From Aquisalimonas sp. (lineage in GTDB: Bacteria > Pseudomonadota > Gammaproteobacteria > Nitrococcales > Aquisalimonadaceae): a stretch of 13,450 nucleotides of DNA. How positions within the stretch are numbered: the stretch's first letter is position 1; every line of letters begins with the position of its first letter. The stretch lies in assembly GCA_007127625.1 (NCBI GenBank), contig SKYZ01000113.1, forward strand, positions 1 through 13,450. Direction: 5' to 3'. Below are positions 7,701 through 12,960 of this stretch, piece after piece. The translations under genes were made by a program, and so were the position numbers. Below the pieces are notes generated by a model. That model was given only the letters and a program-made list of their open reading frames with translations, made no database searches and was not told the DNA's origin.

Positions 7701-7853
7701 CTCGCCCGTACCGCTTTGAACACAGCTGATCGCGCGGCAGCGCTGGCTCACCTGGAACACATGCATACCGTAGCCCGCGACGGCCTCTCCGCCCGTGCCC
7801 GGCGCGCTGCCGCGGATGCCGAGGCCGCTGTTGGCCGCACCCTCCCCGTCTGA
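4734..7853 (+). CDS. SARP-type regulator: winged helix, BTAD, AAA ATPase, TPR-like C-terminus
   Basis: This 1039-residue protein starts with GTG, preceded by AGGA. Residues about 8-95 form an OmpR-like winged helix (LEIRLLGRASILRDG, SRKARALLAYL, RAELRWCLAKIRPLL). Residues about 100-248 are the bacterial transcriptional activation domain (PYARDRLVLDPFCEDAHADL, then AEARERYEHCRRML and ELGQVPSARLEQL). A Pro/Ser-rich linker leads to an ATPase starting PLVGRQRELTTM (about 267), with Walker A SGDPGIGKS (about 291-299) and Walker B VVLDDLQWFDE (about 395-405). From about residue 640 the sequence is helical Ala/Leu-rich TPR-like repeats. Family members activate transcription by binding short direct repeats, with ATP and ligand sensing through the C-terminal parts. 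The architecture resembles AfsR-type proteins of actinobacteria. The two downstream secreted genes are candidate targets, because its 3' end plus their promoter is duplicated. No damage is visible. Confidence 0.9.
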   Translation: MATPDVCRLEIRLLGRASILRDGAEIDLPRSRKARALLAYLVTSGQAQSREHLCDFFWDGPANPRAELRWCLAKIRPLLNDDTTTRLVADGDYVSFLAEDVALDVARVRELIPSAPEDASTNRLRQVAELLRGPFLEGVDLPDCYAFDAWCVAERQALQQLQDGVLRTLVQRLLDQPDAALPYARDRLVLDPFCEDAHADLVMLLNAMGRTAEARERYEHCRRMLQHELGQVPSARLEQLHAQLNPASHPLAAPPSPSSVPSSNAPPLVGRQRELTTMRGMLEKGVPLLISGDPGIGKSRLLQEIPIQLQGEQFQVLRGRAFEMDATRPYAPWIDALRSIPILPTTCPAALRSELAALLPELGPTADDSGDRNRLFNAVAQVVIEMARTGAPMAVVLDDLQWFDEASAALLHYVAHATAGQPVTFILAARGGELECNAAAQRAVHSLRRDLALRMLAVEPLSPAETAAVAHTIAPEVDGDHVFRESEGNPLFAMEIARSHQGGQPLLGDTLGGLIAGRLAGVGKEAAEILPWAAALGRRLNPDRLAAVMNLPCTTLLQGLEDLERRAILRATDAGHSEFAHDLIRRAAYQSLSEPRRRLIHLQIARSLARSVEQSRLWSRKSTLQPHVSGRLARSSPMAESSAGEVAYHADLGGDHALAARACAVAGRYALRIHAYADAAALAQQGQTHLASLPDEARLQRAFELLELYIHPGMEPYQPPDLEQRLRTLVADARAIGTSTQVHDGLYLIGVLLYLRGRYSDALDVTVLAERAGRTAEPATVVQAVADTARCLGMLGRDMDRAAQLAEEAQQLAEQLDVRELGCELPLALGLVAHHRGELLQARAHIEHALALAKRDRTPWWECYCLSRLPMIELERQAPDDALDCCRTLQIVADKLGDNSGAEAPFAQALEALARLQRGEHQATATMDHALEQLRTADSQWMIAYVQNMAALIHWQSDRADAARERAGKALHAAGIVDQENEIIIARALLARTALNTADRAAALAHLEHMHTVARDGLSARARRAAADAEAAVGRTLPV

Positions 7854-8115
7854 GTCGATCATCGCCCTTTCAACACCTGTTTCAACGTCCGTCCCAACAC
7901 CTCCGTGGTCTCCTGACACTGTCCAGTTCCCGGCGCAAGGGCAATCAGCCGCTCTGCCCGTCCCCGGCTCCGATTGCCGTGGCGGCATCACGGACCGGAA
8001 GGCTGGACCGACCGACACAATCGGACCGACTGAAAACGACACGTTTCGTGGGAGGCAGCTATGAAAACCACTGTCATTACAACGGCCAGCGCACTCGCCC
8101 TGGCGATCACCACCG
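7783..8115 (+). repeat. Long direct repeat, copy 1 (regulator tail, promoter region, signal-peptide codons)
   Basis: This covers the last 23 codons plus stop of the regulator gene, the 207-bp intergenic region, and the first 18 codons of the secreted protein at 8061. It matches 8919-9251 at a constant offset of 1136 bp at both ends. Long identical runs occur, for example 8025-8065 against 9161-9201, and scattered substitutions occur elsewhere. Similarity stops abruptly at both edges. Confidence 0.95.
7868..7903 (+). promoter_or_regulatory. Three tandem 12-bp direct repeats, candidate SARP operator (copy 1)
   Basis: Units are TTTCAACACCTG (7868-7879), TTTCAACGTCCG (7880-7891) and TCCCAACACCTC (7892-7903). 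Eleven nucleotides later comes GACACT (7915-7920) inside a run identical to copy 2, a plausible poor -10 element. SARP regulators typically bind tandem short direct repeats near the -35 position of weak promoters. The period here is 12 bp rather than the usual 11. Three GGACCG words follow at 7992, 8005 and 8023. Confidence 0.45.
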
Positions 8116-8459
8116 TTGCTCTTGCCGGCTTTGCCACCAGCGCGTTTGCTCTGGACAGCACCGAGACACGCTTGGTCAACTACGGCTTCATGCCGGGGCA
8201 GATCCAGCCCTCCCAGGTGGTTCACACCGCCCAGGGCTCCCACGGCAACGTCGGCATGGACCAGGCCGCGGCACTGGGCTTCCCCCCCGCCGCCACGAAG
8301 GTAGACTACACTGGCCGCTTCCAGGAGCAGCCTGAGCCGGAACTCACCCCCCGGGAGCAGCGCCTTCAGGACTTAGGCTTCCAGAGCAAGAAGCTCAGTT
8401 TCCGGGCCTCGCACTCCCCCAGGCAGGGGGAACCCACCGCCGAAACGGTTCACCGCTGA
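8061..8459 (+). CDS. Small secreted protein with repeated RLxxxGF motifs
   Basis: This is a 132-residue protein with a Sec signal peptide: Lys at position 2, a hydrophobic stretch ALALAITTVALAGFATSAFA, and a likely cleavage after AFA at residue 30. The mature part contains TETRLVNYGFMPGQIQPSQ near its start and REQRLQDLGFQSKKLSF near its end. A shorter related piece, DQAAALGFPPAATKVDY, lies between them. It has no cysteines and is Pro/Gln-rich. I recognise no family. GGGAGG (8050-8055) before the ATG fixes the start. A strong terminator follows (8488-8518). It is transcribed from the region carrying the 12-bp repeats, and is the first gene after the SARP regulator. Periplasmic or extracellular location is inferred. 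Confidence 0.8.
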   Translation: MKTTVITTASALALAITTVALAGFATSAFALDSTETRLVNYGFMPGQIQPSQVVHTAQGSHGNVGMDQAAALGFPPAATKVDYTGRFQEQPEPELTPREQRLQDLGFQSKKLSFRASHSPRQGEPTAETVHR

Positions 8460-8487
8460 TCCGTCCAGCCATGACAGCCCCTCCAAG

Positions 8488-8518
8488 TGCCGAAGCGGGA
8501 GAACCGCTTCGGCATTTT
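8488..8518 (+). terminator. Strong intrinsic terminator
   Basis: TGCCGAAGCGG (8488-8498) pairs perfectly with CCGCTTCGGCA (8504-8514) around a five-base loop and is followed by TTTT. It separates the first secreted gene from the duplicated block and implies that the second secreted gene uses its own promoter. Confidence 0.9.
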
Positions 8519-8574
8519 GGTTCATCGCGGATCAGCGTGAAGGTCTTGCAGGGTTGGATCTCGGTGCATCGGGA

Positions 8575-8663
8575 TGGACTCCGGGATGCATCGCCACGAG
8601 CCTTTGGCTCTCGCGATAACGCGAACCCCGTCACTGCGAGCCCCGCAGGGGCGCGGCAGTCCA
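8575..8663. repeat. REP/MITE-like element with two internal hairpins
   Basis: The ends TGGACT (8575-8580) and AGTCCA (8658-8663) are perfect inverted repeats. Inside are GAGCC-TTT-GGCTC (within 8598-8612) and CTGCGAGCCCC-GCA-GGGGCGCGGCAG (8633-8658). The right part, GTCACTGCGAG...GCGGCAGTCCA, resembles the widespread intergenic repeats of the form GTCATTGCGAG...GCAATCCA seen in many proteobacteria. It lies in the gap between the terminator and the repeat copy 2. Confidence 0.6.
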
Positions 8664-8730
8664 GCCTCCAGGTCCATTGAGGCACAGGCCCGAAGCCGAG
8701 GAAACGACAGCTCTTTCGCGGTAAAACGCG

Positions 8731-8918
8731 ATGAACCATTTTCTCCGGCCAATCGAGCAGCGCCTCGAACACCTGGGCTTCCGCGCCGACCAAGTCACCC
8801 TCCGCGGAATACCGCGGCTGGTGCAGCAGCAGGAACCCATCTTCCGGAAGGTATCGCCGAATCCCGGCGACCATGCCCGTTTTCTGCTGCATGTCCTGAC
8901 ACACCAGCACCCAAAGTT
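8731..8918 (+). pseudogene. Remnant related to the RLxxxGF secreted protein
   Basis: ATG at 8731 opens MNHFLRPIEQRLEHLGFRAD, then QVTLRGIPRLVQQQEPIFR and KVSPNPGDHARFLLHVLTHQ, until copy 2 of the direct repeat starts at 8919. The frame runs on through the repeat without meaning (to 9465). EQRLEHLGFRADQVTLR matches EQRLQDLGFQSKKLSFR of the secreted protein in spacing and key residues. There is no signal peptide and no good ribosome binding site. It is best read as the C-terminal part of a paralogue whose front was lost, although a short real gene cannot be excluded. Confidence 0.4.
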
Positions 8919-9251
8919 GCCTCTCTGCCCGTGCCCGGGCGCGCTGCCGCGGATGCTGAGGCCGCTGTTGGCCGCACCCTCCCCGTCTGAGTCGATCATC
9001 GCCCTTTCAAGACCCGTTCCAACGCCCGTCCCAACACCCCCGTGGTTTCCTGACACTGTCCAGTTCGGGGGACGACGACAATCAACCGCTCTTCCCGTCC
9101 CCGGCTGCGAGGGCCCTGGCGGCATCACGGACCGGAGGCTGGACCAACCGAAACAACGGAACCGACTGAAAACGACACGTTTCGTGGGAGGCAGCTATGA
9201 AGACCATTGTCATTACAACGGTAGGTGCACTGGCGCTGGCAATCACCACCG
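8919..9251 (+). repeat. Long direct repeat, copy 2
   Basis: This is the duplicate of 7783-8115. The regulator-tail codons here carry a single-base insertion (GCCCGGGCGCG against GCCCGGCGCG), so this part is non-coding. The ribosome binding site and the first 18 codons are intact and now start the AhpD-like gene. Similarity ends after the codons for AITT. Confidence 0.95.
9005..9040 (+). promoter_or_regulatory. Three tandem 12-bp direct repeats, candidate SARP operator (copy 2)
   Basis: Units are TTTCAAGACCCG (9005-9016), TTCCAACGCCCG (9017-9028) and TCCCAACACCCC (9029-9040). The same 11-nt gap separates them from GACACT (9052-9057) in an invariant stretch. Substitutions between the copies mostly keep the CAA-core and the periodicity, which is consistent with selection on this site. 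Confidence 0.45.
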
Positions 9252-9610
9252 GGTTCGCCGCCCCGGTGCACAGCAGCGACGCGCCCGACTTCGTTCAGAA
9301 CACATACCCGGAGCACGGGGTCGAAGCGGCCTGGCAGAACATCCAGTCCGTTCTTGTGGACCCGGACACGGCGCTCGACGGCAAAACGAAGGAGCTCATT
9401 GCGCTCGCCGTCTCGGCGCAGATTCCCTGCGATTACTGCGTCTACTCCCATACCCGGGGCGCTGAAGCACACGGCGCCACGGACGCAGAAATGCGGGAGG
9501 CCCTGGCAACGGGTGCACTGATTCGGAAGTGGAGCACGTTGCTCAATGGTTCCCAGTACGACATGGACGAGTTCCGCCAGGAAATCGATGCCATGTACGA
9601 AGGGAACTGA
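9197..9610 (+). CDS. Exported AhpD/carboxymuconolactone-decarboxylase-like protein
   Basis: This is a 137-residue protein. Residues 1 to about 26 are a signal peptide whose first 18 residues are near-identical to those of the secreted protein at 8061. The mature part is a CMD-fold protein: LDGKTKELIALAVSAQ followed by IPCDYCVYSHTRGAEAHG with Cys78, Cys81 and His85 (CxxCxxxH), then ATDAEMREALATGALIRKWS. In AhpD this Cys pair and His catalyse thiol-dependent peroxide reduction, so a periplasmic thiol redox role is plausible but not shown. Cytoplasmic AhpD-like proteins normally have no signal peptide. GGGAGG precedes the ATG. The promoter and leader come from repeat copy 2. Confidence 0.85.
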   Translation: MKTIVITTVGALALAITTGFAAPVHSSDAPDFVQNTYPEHGVEAAWQNIQSVLVDPDTALDGKTKELIALAVSAQIPCDYCVYSHTRGAEAHGATDAEMREALATGALIRKWSTLLNGSQYDMDEFRQEIDAMYEGN

Positions 9611-9646
9611 AGCCCAGACAGGGAAACCGTCACTGACAGGCAGCCG

Positions 9647-9700
9647 GTGTCTGTGCGGTCTTGCGGGGCCGCACAGACACGGCGACACGTATCCAGTGTC
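9647..9700 (+). promoter_or_regulatory. Two adjacent stem-loops, possible attenuator, before the kinase-like gene
   Basis: GTGTCTGTGCGG (9647-9658) pairs perfectly over 12 bp with CCGCACAGACAC (9669-9680). Next, GACAC (9684-9688) pairs with GTGTC (9696-9700). GACAC in the second arm could instead pair with the last GTGTC, so alternative folds are possible. There is no T-run. The ribosome binding site GGGAGGA (9709-9715) of the next gene follows directly, so the structure could control read-through, stability or translation. Confidence 0.55.
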
Positions 9701-9720
9701 ACGCTGCCGGGAGGACGACA

Positions 9721-10824
9721 ATGGAAGCGGACATCGAAACGACTCACACCGCGCCGTCGGACACCGCGTACCTTGCGGCGGCCCTGAGGCGCGCCGGGAG
9801 ACCCCCGTCCTTTTCCGAACCAGTGCTGGAGCAGTTCCTCGACGGCGGCCGCACCGGCGCCAGGGTCACCCGTCTGACCTGTACAGACGGCGCCAGCTTC
9901 GTGCTGAAAGTCATCCCTCGCGGGCGCGCCTTCCGGGAGGCCCTCGGCCACGAGGGTGAAGCAGCGGCATGGCTCGAGGGCGCAACGCGCACGCTCCCGC
10001 TGCCGCTGGCCAACCCGACCCTGGACGCGAGCCTCCACCCGGAGCGTGATGAATGGTGGCTCCTCATGGACGATGTCTCACCGGGCATCGTCTCCCGCAG
10101 TGGCTGGACGGAACTGCAGACGCAGCGGCTGTTCGAGGCGATGGCGGTCTTTCATGCCCAGCACTGGCATGCTCACGACACGCCCCCGGCGGGCGTGGCA
10201 AACCTGACCGGTACCACTGCCTTGCTGGTCGAAATCGCGCTGCATGAATCAACCGGCCATGCCTCAGCCACCTGGGCAGCCCGTAGCGCCGAGCAGTTCC
10301 AGGTGCCGCGCATGCTGCTCCCGGGATTTCTGGAGGCCGCCGGCCACGGCAACGCCGATTTCTACCTGACGCTGTTGCGGCATTGGCGGGCCATTGTCGC
10401 CGCCCTGGGCGCGCATCCCCCAACGCTGCTGCACGGTGACCTCCGCCGCGCCAACATCGCCTTCGTGGAAAAGCAGGTGGTGCTGTTCGACTGGGAACTG
10501 GCCGCCCTCGGATCAGCCGCGGCCGACCTGGCGTGGCACTGGTTCCTCCACTACTGGGCCTATCCACCAAACGACGGCCGTCGCCCGGAAGACCGACTCT
10601 GGCTGCGTGACGCCTACCTGGATCGTCTGGAATCGGAGCTGGGCTTGCCGGTGGACCGGAACGCGTTCCGTGCGGCCTGGGAACTGGGTTGGTTGCGGGT
10701 GTTCTGCCAGTTGGGATTCGTGCTGGCGGACGGCCTCGCTGACGATCGCGCCGGCACCCGACACCAGTTGATCCAGGACGCCTTCCATAAGGCACGGAGA
10801 ATCACCGATGAACACCTCCCGTAG
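9721..10824 (+). CDS. Phosphotransferase of the APH/choline kinase fold
   Basis: The protein has 367 residues from the ATG at 9721, chosen because GGGAGGA lies five bases upstream; an in-frame start at 9661 lies inside a stem-loop and lacks such a site. It has an N-lobe with FVLKVIP (candidate ATP-binding Lys63), a hinge region WWLLMDDVSPG, the catalytic loop LLHGDLRRANIAF (His238, Asp240, Asn245), and the metal-binding VLFDWELAALGSAAADLAWH (Asp257). This is the pattern of aminoglycoside phosphotransferase and choline-kinase-related (EcKinase-like) proteins. The substrate is unknown. Its last 17 bp overlap the start of the next methyltransferase, implying coupled translation and possibly a shared small-molecule substrate. 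Confidence 0.85.
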   Translation: MEADIETTHTAPSDTAYLAAALRRAGRPPSFSEPVLEQFLDGGRTGARVTRLTCTDGASFVLKVIPRGRAFREALGHEGEAAAWLEGATRTLPLPLANPTLDASLHPERDEWWLLMDDVSPGIVSRSGWTELQTQRLFEAMAVFHAQHWHAHDTPPAGVANLTGTTALLVEIALHESTGHASATWAARSAEQFQVPRMLLPGFLEAAGHGNADFYLTLLRHWRAIVAALGAHPPTLLHGDLRRANIAFVEKQVVLFDWELAALGSAAADLAWHWFLHYWAYPPNDGRRPEDRLWLRDAYLDRLESELGLPVDRNAFRAAWELGWLRVFCQLGFVLADGLADDRAGTRHQLIQDAFHKARRITDEHLP

Positions 10825-11635
10825 CGACCGCTGGACCGCGCTGGACACCCCGCAGTCCGCGGAGCAGGCCGCCGACCGGCTGCGCCAGTTGAGCACCCCG
10901 GCTTCCGAACAAGATGCCCGGGAACACTGGCTGGGACTGCTTGATCCGCGCCGGGGCGAACGCGTCGTGGATATCGGTGCCGGCATCGGCGACATGACCG
11001 TCCCCATCGCCCAGCGAATCCGTCCCGGCGGCGTCGTCCACGCCCTCGACCTCTCCCCCGGTCTCTTGCAGCACGCCCGGCACCTGGCGGGGCAAACGGG
11101 GGTACTGGATGCTGTCGTGACCGACACCGGCGACGCCGGCGCCCTGCCATACGATGACGGAACATTCGATGCCGCCCTCTGCCGCTGGGTCCTGCTGCAT
11201 CTGCCGGTCCCGCAACAGGCCCTCGCCGAGATGCGTCGGGTGCTGCGCCCGGGCGGGCGGGTCCTGTCCGTGGAAGTGGACTGGGAGACCCTGATCGTGC
11301 ATCCGGGCGACCCGGAGGTGACGCGGCGCATCGTGCACGCCAACGTGGAAAGGCAGGTGGATGGCCGCACCGGGCGTAAACTCGCCCCACTGCTCCGCGC
11401 CGCGGGTTTCGCGGAGGTCTCGGTCTCGCCGTTCGTCGATGTCGACCTCACGGGCGACTGGCTGCCTTTCCTGCACTCGCGTCTGGCGGTGGCGGTGCAG
11501 GCAGGTGTCCCGACGGATACCCTGGGTCGGTGGATGACGGCGATCGAGTCCGCCGCACGCACCGGGGAGTACCTGTTCAGCTTCACGCAATACGGGGTCC
11601 AGGGGACCGTTCCACGAGAGTGCCCTGAACCGTGA
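10808..11635 (+). CDS. Class I SAM-dependent methyltransferase, UbiE/Methyltransf_11-like
   Basis: The protein has 275 residues. Motif I is VVDIGAGIGDM (residues 53-63), followed by VVHALDLSPGLLQHAR with the acidic strand-2 residue, then GDAGALPYDDGTFDAALCRW, VLLHLPVPQQALAEMRRVLR and PGGRVLSVEVDWETLIV. C-terminal to this are RKLAPLLRAAGFAEVSVSPF and a helical tail. This is a small-molecule methyltransferase layout; the acceptor is unknown. The start lies inside the preceding kinase-like gene (17-bp overlap). A strong AAGGAGG begins at the last base of its stop codon (11635-11641), but no matching gene follows. Confidence 0.9.
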   Translation: MNTSRSDRWTALDTPQSAEQAADRLRQLSTPASEQDAREHWLGLLDPRRGERVVDIGAGIGDMTVPIAQRIRPGGVVHALDLSPGLLQHARHLAGQTGVLDAVVTDTGDAGALPYDDGTFDAALCRWVLLHLPVPQQALAEMRRVLRPGGRVLSVEVDWETLIVHPGDPEVTRRIVHANVERQVDGRTGRKLAPLLRAAGFAEVSVSPFVDVDLTGDWLPFLHSRLAVAVQAGVPTDTLGRWMTAIESAARTGEYLFSFTQYGVQGTVPRECPEP

Positions 11636-11641
11636 AGGAGG

Positions 11642-12058
11642 TTATCTTGACTCCCAGCTCATTTCCGCGATCGGGACTGCCGGGATGGGGGCGTTTTCCC
11701 ACACACCTTGAAGCCCGGGTTTGCGGATCGACTGATGGGGTTTGAGGAACAGGTAGATCGCGGCCGCGTCATCCGCCAGGAGGCGCTGGGCATCGCCCAG
11801 GAGAGCGTGGCGTCCCTGCCGGCTCTGTGTTGTCTCGATGCGTTCCCAGAGGGCATCGAACTCCGGGTTGTGGTAGTTGAGGTAGTAGTCGTCGCGGGCA
11901 TAGATGTCGATATCGAAGGGTTCCACGTGGGAGATGAGCGTGAGCTCGTAGTCGCGGTCCTCGAATACCTGCCCGAGCCACTCGCCCCAGCCGACACGCT
12001 CCAGCTCCACCTCGATGCCAACCGCCTCCAGATCGTCCGCGATATGCAGGCCTCCCCG
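11642..12058 (-). pseudogene. ABC substrate-binding protein (family 5), C-terminal fragment
   Basis: About 139 residues match the end of peptide/nickel-type solute-binding proteins: IADDLEAVGIEVELERVGWG, then EWLGQVFEDRDYELTLISHV, DIDIYARDDYYLNYHNPEFD and LLADDAAAIYLFLKPH, ending in AEMSWESR-stop. A full protein would have some 500 residues and a signal peptide; everything before about 12058 is missing. The frame continues to an ATG at 12211, but those codons have no resemblance to the family. The fragment abuts the plus-strand methyltransferase in convergent orientation, only 6 bp between stops. It is most likely left over from a resident transporter operon. Confidence 0.85.
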
Positions 12059-12061
12059 TTG

Positions 12062-12078
12062 TGAACCGTACCGGTTCA
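12062..12078. repeat. 7-bp inverted repeat at the edge of the binding-protein fragment
   Basis: TGAACCG (12062-12068) and CGGTTCA (12072-12078) flank three bases. It sits exactly where similarity to the binding protein ends, so it may mark a recombination junction or IS footprint. The rest of 12079-12220 shows no recognisable gene. Confidence 0.35.
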
Positions 12079-12220
12079 AAGGCCGCAAGGTCGCTAGCCG
12101 CGTGTTGGGCGACTCACTCCTCTGCGCCAGATGGACTTGGTAGAGGGATGCTGCTGGCATCGGGCGCCTACTTTCTCCATGCTCAAGAACAATCTGAGAG
12201 CAAGTATCCAATTCAGGGTG

Positions 12221-12940
12221 TCATGAACACTTGCTATCCCCGCAGTTCAGGCACGTCATGCAGCCGTCCATCTGCACCATGGCCTTGACGTTGCACTTGC
12301 CGCAGAGGGCGGAGTTGGCGGGAAAGTCGCCTTCCTCGGGGGCCTCGGCGGCGGCGGCGTCCAGGGCCGGGTTGTGGCCGGCGAACTCGGCCTTCTTCTT
12401 GTCGATGAAGGCCTTCTGGTGCTCGTCCATTTCCTCGGGCTCGATCATGCCGATCTTCTTCAGGTGCGTCTCGATGACGTCACCCAGTTCGGCCACCAGG
12501 GAGGGCATGAAGCGCCCGCCCTTCTTGAAGTAGCCGCCGCGCGGGTCGAACACAGAGCGTAGCTCTTCCACCAGGAAGGTGCAGTCGCCGCCCTTGCGGA
12601 ACACCGAGGAGACGATCCGCGTGAGCGCGACGATCCACTGGAAGTGGTCCATGTTCTTGGAGTTGATGAAGATCTCGAACGGCCGCCGGATCTCGTGATC
12701 CGTGCCGGGGTTGAGCACGATGTCGTTAATGGTGACGTACAGCGCGTGCTCGGACAGCGGCGTCTTGATCTTGTAGGTGCTGCCCTCGAGCTCGTTGGGG
12801 CGCTGCACTGACTCGTGCATGTGCTCGATGTCGTCGGCGTTGGCGGCCTCGCCGGTCTCGGGGGCGCTCTTCTTCGCCTCCTCGTCCTCGGGCTTGGCCA
12901 CTTCGTAGCCCACGATCTTGCTGTCGATCTTGATAGCCAT
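12221..12940 (-). CDS. nrdJb: Adenosylcobalamin-dependent ribonucleotide reductase, NrdJb subunit
   Basis: This 239-residue protein corresponds to the C-terminal part of class II ribonucleotide reductase, which in some gammaproteobacteria is a separate gene. Starting MAIKIDSKIVGYEVAKPEDE, it has an acidic variable linker and then the TSCPD-type domain: LEGSTYKIKTPLSEHALYVT, then PFEIFINSKNMDHFQWIVAL and DPRGGYFKKGGRFMPSLVAE. The cysteine-rich tail has CGKCNVKAM, then DGCMTCLNCGDSKCS, comparable to the C-terminal metal- or thiol-bearing tail of NrdJ proteins. It works with NrdJa in making deoxyribonucleotides. GGAGGAG precedes the ATG. It follows nrdJa by about 20 bp, so they form an operon. 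No clear terminator is seen after its stop. Confidence 0.85.
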   Translation of the reverse strand: MAIKIDSKIVGYEVAKPEDEEAKKSAPETGEAANADDIEHMHESVQRPNELEGSTYKIKTPLSEHALYVTINDIVLNPGTDHEIRRPFEIFINSKNMDHFQWIVALTRIVSSVFRKGGDCTFLVEELRSVFDPRGGYFKKGGRFMPSLVAELGDVIETHLKKIGMIEPEEMDEHQKAFIDKKKAEFAGHNPALDAAAAEAPEEGDFPANSALCGKCNVKAMVQMDGCMTCLNCGDSKCS

Positions 12941-12960
12941 GTCGTTGCTCCTCCGTGGGC

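Noticed and set aside
6996..8243. Minus-strand open frame of 415 codons
   Set aside because: It spans the regulator tail, a promoter region and part of a secreted protein gene on the other strand; no recognisable protein features.
10513..11586. Minus-strand open frame of 357 codons
   Set aside because: Antisense to the kinase-like and methyltransferase genes, with Ser/Arg-rich composition typical of shadows.
12199..12235. Inverted repeat AGCAAGT...ACTTGCT around the nrdJb stop as a terminator
   Set aside because: The stem is only 7 bp with a 23-nt loop and no T-run, and one arm lies inside the coding sequence.
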